DNA from: Chloroflexota bacterium | Lineage (GTDB): Bacteria > Chloroflexota > Anaerolineae > Anaerolineales > Villigracilaceae | Assembly (NCBI GenBank): GCA_021796315.1 | Contig: JAJYOH010000250.1 | Location: forward strand, 1-8,335 | Direction of reading: 5' to 3' | Length of the DNA stretch: 8,335 nucleotides | In this document: positions 1 to 6,089 of the stretch, one piece after another | Layout of the letters: the number at the start of each line of letters is the position of its first letter | How positions within the stretch are numbered: position 1 is the stretch's first letter | The notes under the pieces: model-generated | Told to the model about the DNA's origin: nothing | What the model saw: only the letters and a program-made list of their open reading frames with translations | Database searches by the model: none | Made by a program: the position numbers and the translations under genes

Positions 1-1
1 G

Positions 2-379
2 GAACAAAACAAAGGGGGCACACCTTCCGATAAATGGGTCACAATCCCGGTCGGGCTGGCCGCCATCTACGGCGGATATTTCGGCGCAGGTTTGAGTGTG
101 ATCGTGTTGGCCGTTCTGGGACTCGTGCTCGAAGACACACTGACTCGTCTAAACGCCCTCAAACAAGCGGTCGCGTTCGCCGTCAACGTCGCCGCCGCGG
201 TCTTTTTCCTGTTTTCCGGAAAAGCTGTCTGGCCGGCGGCGATCGTCATGGCGGTCGGCGCGTTGATCGGCGGCGCCCTGGGAGGACGGCTGGCGGGCCG
301 CGTCAAACCTGCCACCCTGCGTTGGATCGTGGTCACGATCGGCGTGGCCGTCTCGATCATTTATTTTGTGCGCGGGTAA
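2..379 (+). CDS. TauE/SafE (TSUP) family permease, C-terminal part
   Basis: This is the C-terminal 125 residues of a membrane permease whose start lies beyond the left edge. The open frame runs from position 2 to a TAA stop at 377-379. An internal TTG at 92 should not be taken as the start, because the residues before it are good family sequence. The [12 protein letters not shown] stretch is the aromatic/glycine signature that opens the second half of TauE/SafE proteins. Three hydrophobic segments follow, the last ending IIYFVRG at the C-terminus, with the short loop [15 protein letters not shown] before it, also usual for the family. Members export sulfite, sulfonates or other small anions, or take them up; the substrate cannot be told here. 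The gene converges on the minus-strand cluster with a palindromic repeat between them, so a functional link with that cluster is only a possibility. Confidence 0.85.
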   Translation, partial: EQNKGGTPSDKWVTIPVGLAAIYGGYFGAGLSVIVLAVLGLVLEDTLTRLNALKQAVAFAVNVAAAVFFLFSGKAVWPAAIVMAVGALIGGALGGRLAGRVKPATLRWIVVTIGVAVSIIYFVRG

Positions 380-392
380 ATAAAAGAAAATC

Positions 393-428
393 TGTCATTG
401 CGAGGCGTTCCTTGCCGAAGCAATGACA
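393..428. repeat. Short palindromic repeat, copy 1 (TGTCATTGCGAG family)
   Basis: The unit begins TGTCATTGCGAGG (393-405) and ends GCAATGACA (420-428). The outer nine bases are a perfect inverted repeat, giving a hairpin. It fills most of the gap between the convergent permease and FmdE-family genes, whose stops are at 379 and 442. It could therefore serve as a two-way transcription end, although there is no U-run after the stem. It is the shortest of three related units in the window (36 bp) and looks like a minimal or internally deleted version. Confidence 0.75.
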
Positions 429-441
429 CTATTGGATATTA

Positions 442-1065
442 TTAGCGAGGCTGTCCATCCATTATGGCACATATTTCCACGCGTGCGGGCCTGCTCAAAT
501 AGTAGCCTTGATTGGCGCAGGCGCGGCATAATACTGTTCCGTTCACGATCTGTTCCCGCTCGTTGATGATCTCTTCGCCGCAATTATTGCATTTGACCAG
601 CATACCCGGTTTGCTGAGGATGGCGTTCAAGGATGGCTGCAGGATCACCTCCTGAAAGCGGAATAATTCCTGCTCCGGCATGACTTGATAACCTTCCAGT
701 TGGGCAAAGTAATGACATTTTTCGTGCGGGGCATAGATCGGTGCGCGCTGGCGCACATCCAGCGCAGGCGAAATGCGCACCGCCCGACCGGTCTTTACGT
801 TGACGAAAGTGGCGGCGATCTTGCCCATATCATTCACGCGCAACGTACGGTGGCCGACCGTCGTGCCGGTGGATACTTCAATCCCGTCCGCAAAACAACT
901 GTCCGTTTCGACGATGACCAGCGCGGTGAGTTTCGTGACGGGCGCTTTGACTCCTAAAACCTCCAGTCCGGCCAATCCCATGCGGACGCCTAATACCTGC
1001 CGCGGACAAAGATGACTATGTCGGCTGGAGGAAAGTTCAAGCAGGCTGGATAAATTCGGAATCAT
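442..1065 (-). CDS. FmdE-family protein with C-terminal C4 zinc ribbon
   Basis: This is a 207-residue soluble protein with no signal peptide or membrane segment. Residues 15-30 (R-H-S-H-L-C-P-R-Q-V-L-G-V-R-M-G) match the HxHLCP...G.R signature of the FmdE family, named after formylmethanofuran dehydrogenase subunit E. H16, H18, C20 and C57 are candidate metal ligands. The C-terminus has a zinc ribbon made of C159, C162, C180 and C183, of the TraR/DksA type often fused to FmdE domains. FmdE homologues are widespread in bacteria that lack formylmethanofuran dehydrogenase and often accompany molybdenum or tungsten enzymes, where a role in cofactor or metal handling is suspected but not established. 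The ATG at 1065 follows GGAG with good spacing. A 153-nt repeat-containing gap separates it from the Rieske gene upstream, so it may be only loosely part of the operon. The family call is firm; the biochemical role is unknown. Confidence 0.85.
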   Translation of the reverse strand: MIPNLSSLLELSSSRHSHLCPRQVLGVRMGLAGLEVLGVKAPVTKLTALVIVETDSCFADGIEVSTGTTVGHRTLRVNDMGKIAATFVNVKTGRAVRISPALDVRQRAPIYAPHEKCHYFAQLEGYQVMPEQELFRFQEVILQPSLNAILSKPGMLVKCNNCGEEIINEREQIVNGTVLCRACANQGYYLSRPARVEICAIMDGQPR

Positions 1066-1103
1066 GGAGTTCTCCGTTATTTGGGTGTGTATGCAATTTT
1101 TTT

Positions 1104-1192
1104 TGTCATTGCGAGAGGTGTTTTTCCTCGAAGCAATCTCCCAAATTGCGGTGGGGATTGCTTCGCCGCCACGAACGCGGCTCGCAACGACG
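1104..1192. repeat. Short palindromic repeat, copy 2, nested inverted repeats
   Basis: The outer arms are TGTCATTGCGAG (1104-1115) and CTCGCAACGACG (1181-1192), complementary except at two positions. Nested inside is a second inverted pair, CGAAGCAATCTCCC (1129-1142) against GGGGATTGCTTCG (1153-1165). The 89-bp unit could fold as a long interrupted hairpin. It occupies most of the 153-nt gap between the Rieske gene and the FmdE-family gene. Read on the minus strand, the hairpin is followed by a run of A rather than U, so it is not a typical intrinsic terminator for the Rieske transcript. It carries no coding capacity or transposase. Confidence 0.75.
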
Positions 1193-1218
1193 TAATATAT
1201 TTGATTTGCAGATGAAAT

Positions 1219-1635
1219 CTAATCAGTGTGCAGGATCAACGTTTCGTCTTGCGTCATTTCTATGCGGAATTGGCGTAAAGGTTTCGAGGCCGGCCCTCGT
1301 TGGACCAAACCGTCTGCATTGTAACGTGAGCCGTGACAGGGACAGGCAAAGCCGTCCGCGTTTTTCTCAACCGTACAGCCGAGGTGGGTGCAGACCAAAC
1401 TCAAAGCTGAATATCCAGCCGCGTTGTGGATGAGAACGGCCGGAACATCGGGAAGAAGCGTGCGGGAATCCAGCGGATATTTGGAGGCCGGGCCGACGTC
1501 AAATTCCGTTTTAGGCGGCGGCTCGGTTTGATAATCCAAAAAACGAAACAACGCGCCAACGCCAAGCGCGCCGCTGATGGTCAACAACGCGGTCGTGGTG
1601 AGTTTGAGAAAGTCGCGGCGCGATAGATCGGGCAT
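1219..1635 (-). CDS. Tat-exported Rieske [2Fe-2S] protein of a bc-type complex
   Basis: This is a 138-residue Rieske iron-sulfur protein, the subunit that takes the first electron from quinol in cytochrome bc/b6f complexes and hands it to a c-type cytochrome. The N-terminus has a Tat motif, S5-R-R-D-F-L-K11, followed by a hydrophobic segment at about 12-32 that probably stays as the membrane anchor. Cluster box 1 is C82-T-H84-L-G-C87 and box 2 is C98-P-C100-H101-G-S. By family rules C82, H84, C98 and H101 bind the cluster, and C87-C100 forms the stabilising disulfide. S103 of the GSRY motif is present; in other Rieske proteins this pattern goes with a raised redox potential. The length is short, near that of b6f Rieske proteins. 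An AGGA Shine-Dalgarno lies just before the ATG. The partner cytochrome b is two genes upstream, with the multihaem cytochrome between them. Its gene is bordered on both sides by palindromic repeats. Confidence 0.93.
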   Translation of the reverse strand: MPDLSRRDFLKLTTTALLTISGALGVGALFRFLDYQTEPPPKTEFDVGPASKYPLDSRTLLPDVPAVLIHNAAGYSALSLVCTHLGCTVEKNADGFACPCHGSRYNADGLVQRGPASKPLRQFRIEMTQDETLILHTD

Positions 1636-1645
1636 ATTTTCCTAC

Positions 1646-1717
1646 TGTCATTGCGAGGCGGTGTACTTCCGCTGTGGCAATCTCAGGATGATCAGTGGAT
1701 CACTCCTTGCAATGACA
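1646..1717. repeat. Short palindromic repeat, copy 3
   Basis: The 72-bp unit begins TGTCATTGCGAGG (1646-1658) and ends CCTTGCAATGACA (1705-1717). The 13-base ends are inverted repeats with a single mismatch, so the unit resembles a miniature element with terminal inverted repeats. It fills nearly the whole 84-nt gap between the multihaem cytochrome stop (1720) and the Rieske start (1635), leaving only the Rieske ribosome-binding region outside it. If transcribed, it forms a stem-loop between the two reading frames and could lower expression of the downstream genes or stabilise the upstream message. Confidence 0.75.
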
Positions 1718-1719
1718 TA

Positions 1720-2967
1720 CTAACGTTGAACCGAATGGCAGGTGTGACAATACGCGGATGATTGATCAATTCCGTTCTGCGTACAGCCGCTGCCCATCAC
1801 CGGCCTAAAAGTAAATACCTGACCGGTGGCTTTGCCGACAAGCTGATACGTTCCATCAGGCAGGACGTGCGTGTTCCATAGCGGCTCGCCTTTATCCGTG
1901 ACGAGAATTGTTTCGCCGAGCTTCAAGTCAACGACCGGGTTGAGTCCCGCCAAACGAAACGCAATATCGTTTGGATCGGTCAGCGTTTTTGTCTGCGGCA
2001 ATTCGGTGGGCGTGCCGTGACAGGTTTTGCATTGAATGTATTGAATATCTTTCTTGCTGGAATAAATATTTCCATCGCCCATGGCTTCGGTGCGCGTGTG
2101 GCAATCCACGCAATCGAGCGTGTATTCGCATTTCGTGAATTGTGAAATGGGTTGGTAGTAATTATGCAAACGATCAGTGGCTAGATCGGTGCGCTCGACA
2201 AAAGTCATCGTGCGCAGATCGTAGTTGCCGCGGTTGTGGCAGGTGTTGCATTGTGTGTATGGAATAGCGGTGGTTAGTTGATGGATCTGCACCCTCTCCC
2301 CTTGCCCCTCTCCCAAAGTTGGGAGAGGGGTTGGGGTGAGGGGCGTATGGCAGGTCGCGCAACCTGTGAAGCGATCAAATGCTCCCCCAGCGCGCGGCGT
2401 GGCGTTGATGTGGCAGGTCAGGCAGTTGGCGCCGAACTTCTTCACCATCGGGTTTGTTTCTGTCGATGGATCAAAGGCTTGCAACGAGACGTTGTTTTTA
2501 TCCGTTACAGCGACGATGCCGAGTTGCGCTTTCAAATTAGATTGCGCGCCAAATGAATAGCGGATGTTTGCAATGGCCCCGGCATACGTGGATTGGATGC
2601 TGGTCATCACGCGCTGGATGTGATTCCGTTGATCCGCTTCGCTGCCGGAATGGCAGTTGCTTTCGCCACACGACTGTTGCACTACTGACAGGTCGGACGG
2701 ATTTGCTCCGCCGCGCATGGTGCTGTGAGCCAAATCGGCGTTCAGCGCCAGCCGTTCGCCGCCGTGGCAGATGACGCAGCCGAAAGTTTTCACCGGGTGC
2801 GACGGGCTGATTTCCTTTAAGTCGCTGTGACAGGTAAGACAGTATTCAACCTGGCCAGTTAGAGTTGGGGTCAGTGCGATGGGGCGCGGCGTGCGTGAAG
2901 TCCACCACCAGGTCACCAATAAAGCGGCTAATAAAATTGCAGAGGCTATACCGATAATTCGACGCAT
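1720..2967 (-). CDS. Membrane-anchored multihaem cytochrome c, nine candidate haem sites
   Basis: This is a 415-residue c-type cytochrome. An uncleaved signal-anchor helix is likely at residues 4-22, placing the haem domain outside the membrane. Eight classical CxxCH sites start at C43, C64, C182, C203, C240, C286, C313 and C407. A ninth candidate at C100 is spaced CX4CH (C100-G-E-S-N-C105-H106). The protein most likely accepts electrons from the Rieske/cytochrome b pair and wires them to an external partner; that role is inferred from position. I do not recognise a named family beyond multihaem cytochrome c. Residues about 208-226 (P-L-T-P-T-P-L-P-T-L-G-E-G-Q-G-E-R) are encoded by a palindromic DNA repeat that entered between haems 5 and 6 without breaking the frame. 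The start lies 6 nt after the cytochrome b stop and has no clear Shine-Dalgarno, so translational coupling is likely. The last haem follows a haem-free stretch of about 90 residues. Confidence 0.92.
   Translation of the reverse strand: MRRIIGIASAILLAALLVTWWWTSRTPRPIALTPTLTGQVEYCLTCHSDLKEISPSHPVKTFGCVICHGGERLALNADLAHSTMRGGANPSDLSVVQQSCGESNCHSGSEADQRNHIQRVMTSIQSTYAGAIANIRYSFGAQSNLKAQLGIVAVTDKNNVSLQAFDPSTETNPMVKKFGANCLTCHINATPRAGGAFDRFTGCATCHTPLTPTPLPTLGEGQGERVQIHQLTTAIPYTQCNTCHNRGNYDLRTMTFVERTDLATDRLHNYYQPISQFTKCEYTLDCVDCHTRTEAMGDGNIYSSKKDIQYIQCKTCHGTPTELPQTKTLTDPNDIAFRLAGLNPVVDLKLGETILVTDKGEPLWNTHVLPDGTYQLVGKATGQVFTFRPVMGSGCTQNGIDQSSAYCHTCHSVQR
2290..2345. repeat. GC-rich palindromic repeat embedded in the cytochrome c gene
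   Basis: The core is a perfect 12-bp inverted repeat, CCCCTCTCCCAA (2305-2316) against TTGGGAGAGGGG (2319-2330), with a two-base AG loop. Outer C-rich (from 2290) and G-rich (to 2345) arms pair imperfectly around it. Its strong strand bias, pyrimidine on one side and purine on the other, is unlike the coding sequence around it. It resembles the CCCTCTCCC...GGGAGAGGG mobile palindromes seen between genes in many bacterial genomes. It is read through in frame and adds a proline- and glycine-rich segment to the protein. Confidence 0.8.
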
Positions 2968-2973
2968 GATTTT

Positions 2974-4005
2974 TTATGTTGACAGACTTGCCCACACGGT
3001 GAGCACAATAAAAATCAGAAAGATGATCCCGAGCACGATCTGCACCAGCCGGTTGGATTTCGGGAACCAGCGTCCCAATTCACTTTGAGATGGTTTTGGA
3101 AAAACATAAGGGATCAATATCAGCACAAGCAGAAGAACAATTGGAATTAGAACGCCCCAGAAAAATGGGTCGCCCCATTTGAGCATTTGCTGTACCCAAA
3201 GAAAAAACCAGGGCGCGCGGGCTGTACTGGATAACGAGGTTGTATCCGTAAATGGCGGCGCGATGGGGGCGGGGAAAAACGCCGACAATAAAATCAGGGC
3301 CGCGCTGATGAAAAGCATTGCCAGCACTTCGCGTCGCACCAGTTCGTTGCGAGTGGTGCGTTCATGGTCGGTACGCAAGTGCGGCGGCGGGACGGCGATC
3401 CCGCCATCGCGGCGCACGCGGAAGGAGTGCCAAATCATCAGGATAACGGCGGCAACTGTCAAGCCGAAAATGTGCCAGGCGTAGAAACGGATCAGGGTGG
3501 GCAACCCGATTTGGGTCCCGCCGGTGGCGAGAACGTAGAAAAAGTTTCCGAGCAGTGGAATCGTCTTCAGTAAATTTGTCCCAACTACGAGCGCCCATTG
3601 AATCCCCTGGTCCCAGCGCAGAACATAACCGGTGAAGTCGAGAAGAATTGAAAGAACAAATAATGCAAGGCCGAGTAAATAATTGAAGCGGCGCGGCGGC
3701 GCGTAGGAGCCGGTGAAAACGATGCGCGCCAAATGGACGGCGCTGACGATCAGCAGAAGCTGCGCCGACCAGAAATGAATGTTGCGCAGCAATCCGCCGA
3801 ACGGCACGAGATAACTGATGGTCTGCACTGAACGCGCCGCTTCATCGGGTGTGGGAATGTAATAGAACATTTCCAATGCGCCGGTTGTAACCAACACCAA
3901 AGCCAGGAAGACCGCCATGCCGCCCGCGCCAAGGGTGTAACGCCAGCGCGATTGTTTGGCCGGAATGGTCGGCGGGTGCAGGTGATGGAAAAATGTTGGG
4001 CGCAT
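2974..4005 (-). CDS. Cytochrome b, b6/subunit-IV fusion type
   Basis: This 343-residue integral membrane dihaem cytochrome b is the quinol-oxidising core of a bc-like complex. H77 and H91 (second helix) with H178 and H193 (fourth helix) are the four haem ligands. The second pair is 15 apart, the one-residue-longer spacing of b6 rather than mitochondrial cytochrome b. Four helices (about 26-48, 78-97, 108-128, 172-194) are followed by three more (about 226-244, 280-301, 318-338), the b6 plus subunit IV pattern in one chain. T-G-Y-V-L-R-W (125-131) is the family motif near the quinol-oxidation site. Where subunit IV has PEWY, this protein reads A-P-W-F (264-267), so the usual glutamate is missing. 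It has no cysteine, so a covalent b6f-type extra haem is excluded. The multihaem cytochrome c and Rieske genes follow. No Shine-Dalgarno precedes the ATG, but a TATAAT box does, suggesting leaderless translation. Confidence 0.92.
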   Translation of the reverse strand: MRPTFFHHLHPPTIPAKQSRWRYTLGAGGMAVFLALVLVTTGALEMFYYIPTPDEAARSVQTISYLVPFGGLLRNIHFWSAQLLLIVSAVHLARIVFTGSYAPPRRFNYLLGLALFVLSILLDFTGYVLRWDQGIQWALVVGTNLLKTIPLLGNFFYVLATGGTQIGLPTLIRFYAWHIFGLTVAAVILMIWHSFRVRRDGGIAVPPPHLRTDHERTTRNELVRREVLAMLFISAALILLSAFFPAPIAPPFTDTTSLSSTARAPWFFLWVQQMLKWGDPFFWGVLIPIVLLLVLILIPYVFPKPSQSELGRWFPKSNRLVQIVLGIIFLIFIVLTVWASLST

Positions 4006-4012
4006 GAGCGGT

Positions 4013-4018
4013 ATTATA
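4013..4018 (-). promoter_or_regulatory. Candidate -10 box for a leaderless cytochrome b transcript
   Basis: On the minus strand, TATAAT matches the bacterial -10 consensus exactly and ends 7 nt before the ATG at 4005. A transcript starting at the usual distance would begin at or within a base or two of the start codon. This fits the lack of any Shine-Dalgarno there. No convincing -35 element lies 16-18 nt upstream; that position falls inside the hairpin at 4026-4061. The placement is striking, but a single six-base match in an AT-rich gap can arise by chance. Confidence 0.4.
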
Positions 4019-4025
4019 GTCGAGG

Positions 4026-4061
4026 GATGAAAACCGCTCCTGCAAGGGAGCGGTTTTCATC
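4026..4061. terminator. Perfect 15-bp hairpin, probable bidirectional terminator
   Basis: GATGAAAACCGCTCC (4026-4040) and GGAGCGGTTTTCATC (4047-4061) are perfect complements around a six-base loop, TGCAAG. The GC-rich inner stem (CCGCTCC/GGAGCGG) is bordered by A4 on one side and T4 on the other, so in both directions the stem runs into a short U-tract, the layout of a two-way intrinsic terminator. It lies 10 nt beyond the stop of the NrfD-family gene and just before the cytochrome b promoter region. It therefore probably separates the molybdoenzyme operon from the bc-like operon, or attenuates read-through between them. Confidence 0.75.
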
Positions 4062-4070
4062 ATGTTCAAA

Positions 4071-5279
4071 TTAATCGCTAGCTCCGCTGGGCGCTGGACT
4101 GTGCTGCGTTCCGTGCTCGTCTTCATCTTCAAAGATTGGCAGATACTTGATGGCCAGGCCGAAAGCCAGAATGCCGGCCGAGAAGATGCCGAGTGAAATG
4201 GAGACTTCAGGCAGGGACGGGAAATAGTGCACGTTATTCGCCATGAATGTCGGGATGTAGGTGATTGGATCCGGATGTTTGACGGCAAACCAGCTCACGT
4301 TGAAGCGGTCGAGAATCATTCCGACCAACAAGATGATCGCGCCGATCAGCAGTCCATTGGTGTTCTGGCGCACCCGCTTGATCGAGAACAGGATCAACGG
4401 GATGACCGAGCCGAGGATGATCTCCGTCCAGAACAGAATGCTCATCAATCCGCTGTTGAACACATATTGCAGGTCATTGGCAAGGGCGAGTTGGATAAAT
4501 CGCACGATCAGATAGATGCCCAGGACAAACGGGATGATCACGCCCAATTTTTCAAGTAAATGGATCTCAAGGCCGCGATGGAAATAACGGGAACTGAGCG
4601 ATGATTCAAAAATGATCATGCCTAATGCGATGGCAATGGAAGAGATGAAGAACAATATCGGCAGGATGGGCGTCCACCACAAAGGATTTAACTTTGCCGG
4701 TTGGATCAATAGCAGCGCGCCGAGAGCGCCTTGATGCAAAGTTGAGATGGTTGCCCCAAGAATCACCAAAAGTTTCATAAACCGCTTAATTCTATTGGCT
4801 GGTTTTTGCAGCCCAAATCTTTCGAGAACAGCCGGAGCAAACTCAACCGCCATGATGGTTGAATAGATCATCACGTAAAGGCCGATGGCAAGCAGGAACG
4901 AGGTAAAGTTCTGGTAAATGAAATAGTGCCAGATGCGTTCCGGATGTCCCAAATCCACAAGGAGAGCGATCACTTCCATGATGTAACCGAGCAGGCCTGT
5001 GAGCAAAGTCGGCCTGACAAGAGGGCGGAATTGCTCGAGTTCGAGGATATATACCATTGCTGTAATGACAAACGCGCCGCTGCTGATTGCGATCCCGGTG
5101 AACAAATCGAAGCTGACCCAAAAGCCCCACGGATAAGCGTTGCTCAAGTCGCTGATGGCGCCAATGCCAAAGATGTAACGGATCATAGCGACCACGAAGG
5201 CGATGCCCATCAGGGTCAGCAATACCATAACCAGCGGGCTTAAGCGGAGACGTTGGTTGATAACGAGCTTTAGTTTCAT
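4071..5279 (-). CDS. NrfD/HybB-family integral membrane quinone oxidoreductase subunit
   Basis: This 402-residue protein has about ten predicted membrane helices (roughly 13-36, 50-75, 90-110, 122-148, 166-192, 204-226, 244-266, 276-300, 306-325, 358-379) and a short charged tail. Y49-P-W-G-F-W-V-S-F-D58 and the helix after it, with S178-T-x-H-Q-x-x-L-G187, are signatures of the NrfD family. They fit the HybB branch better than the shorter eight-helix PsrC branch. NrfD proteins bind no haem; they exchange electrons between menaquinone and a four-cluster Fe-S partner at the outer face of the membrane, and some may move protons. The start overlaps the stop of the Fe-S gene as ATGA, and AGGAG lies 7 nt upstream, so production of the two partners is coupled. 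No catalytic hydrogenase subunit is nearby, so the likely catalytic partner is the molybdoenzyme at 6090-8255. A strong hairpin closes the unit just after its stop. Confidence 0.9.
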   Translation of the reverse strand: MKLKLVINQRLRLSPLVMVLLTLMGIAFVVAMIRYIFGIGAISDLSNAYPWGFWVSFDLFTGIAISSGAFVITAMVYILELEQFRPLVRPTLLTGLLGYIMEVIALLVDLGHPERIWHYFIYQNFTSFLLAIGLYVMIYSTIMAVEFAPAVLERFGLQKPANRIKRFMKLLVILGATISTLHQGALGALLLIQPAKLNPLWWTPILPILFFISSIAIALGMIIFESSLSSRYFHRGLEIHLLEKLGVIIPFVLGIYLIVRFIQLALANDLQYVFNSGLMSILFWTEIILGSVIPLILFSIKRVRQNTNGLLIGAIILLVGMILDRFNVSWFAVKHPDPITYIPTFMANNVHYFPSLPEVSISLGIFSAGILAFGLAIKYLPIFEDEDEHGTQHSPAPSGASD

Positions 5280-6076
5280 TTGGTCTCCTCTTTCGTTTTT
5301 TCGGCTTCGGCAAGTTGTTTGGCCGCAGTTTCTTTTTTCTGGTTGTAAGCATGCACACCGACTGAAACACCGGTCAATACTGCGCCCCAGGTCAACGCAA
5401 ATGGGATGGTGACACCCATCACTGCTTCGCTAACGTTCTTGACTGGCGTGGAGCCAACGTCCGGCAATCCAAGTTCGCTAAACGGAACATGCGAGAGAAT
5501 GAGATAGGACGTGCCGCCGTTTTCGGTCTCGCCATAAACATGATTGATGTAACGATCCGGGTGAGCCTGGATGCGGGCGTGCGCTTCCTTTAGTAAGTCG
5601 GCGCGTTCGCCGAACATCAGCGCATCTGTGGGGCAGGTGGCTACACAAGCGGGTTCCAGGCCGTTGTCAATTCGCTGCGGGCACATGGTGCATTTGTCTA
5701 TGAACGCGCCTTGAACAAGGCCCTTATCGTAGTCGAAATGCGGCACGCCAAAGGGACAGGCATTCATGCAATAGCGGCAACCGATGCATAGATCTTTGTT
5801 GTAAAGCACCGGACCGTCCTCGCGTTTGCTGTAAGCGCCCACCGGGCAAGCCGACATGCAATCGGGTTCTTCGCAGTGCATACAGTGATAAACCATCGAA
5901 GCGCGGTCCAAGTTCGGATATTCACCTTTAAGTCCAATACCGGCCACCCAGATGCGGGTCTTGTCCATCGGAATCTTGTTTTCGACGCTGCAGGCGATCA
6001 TACAGGCGCGGCAGTCGATACAGCGCGTGGCATCATAAAGAAAAGCCTTGTGTTTGATGTTCTGAATATCAGTCAT
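5276..6076 (-). CDS. Four-cluster [4Fe-4S] electron-transfer subunit with C-terminal anchor
   Basis: This 266-residue ferredoxin-like protein carries electrons between the molybdoenzyme and the NrfD-type subunit. Sixteen cysteines fall into four groups: 19/22/25/29, 65/68/73/77, 97/100/103/107 and 129/132/144/148. That is the standard four-[4Fe-4S] wire of the DmsB/PsrB/HybA/FdnH superfamily. The C-terminal region has a hydrophobic segment at about 216-242 followed by a lysine- and glutamate-rich tail, the single-helix anchor found in HybA- and formate-dehydrogenase-type subunits and absent from plain PsrB. It has no signal peptide of its own, so it is probably exported bound to the Tat-leader-bearing catalytic subunit, as in related complexes. 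AGGAG precedes the ATG, which lies 13 nt after the stop of the molybdoenzyme gene. Its own stop overlaps the start of the NrfD-type gene. The cluster-binding cysteines look complete. Confidence 0.93.
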   Translation of the reverse strand: MTDIQNIKHKAFLYDATRCIDCRACMIACSVENKIPMDKTRIWVAGIGLKGEYPNLDRASMVYHCMHCEEPDCMSACPVGAYSKREDGPVLYNKDLCIGCRYCMNACPFGVPHFDYDKGLVQGAFIDKCTMCPQRIDNGLEPACVATCPTDALMFGERADLLKEAHARIQAHPDRYINHVYGETENGGTSYLILSHVPFSELGLPDVGSTPVKNVSEAVMGVTIPFALTWGAVLTGVSVGVHAYNQKKETAAKQLAEAEKTKEETK

Positions 6077-6089
6077 GATGGCTCCTGGC

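Noticed and set aside
2..379. Sulfite exporter as proof that the cluster handles sulfur compounds
   Set aside because: The permease is on the opposite strand, convergent and separated by a repeat. Its family transports varied anions, so it does not establish the enzyme substrate.
393..1717. CRISPR array formed by the TGTCATTGCGAG repeats
   Set aside because: Only three units occur, with different lengths, hundreds of bases apart, separated by genes and not by spacers of even size. No cas gene is present.
2290..2345. Transcription terminator or gene break splitting the multihaem cytochrome into two genes
   Set aside because: The reading frame continues through the palindrome, haem motifs lie on both sides, no new start with a ribosome site follows, and no U-run follows the stem.
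4071..6076. Hydrogenase-2 HybA/HybB subunits
   Set aside because: The two membrane-module genes are HybA/HybB-like, but no NiFe large or small subunit is present and both are directly coupled to a molybdopterin enzyme gene.
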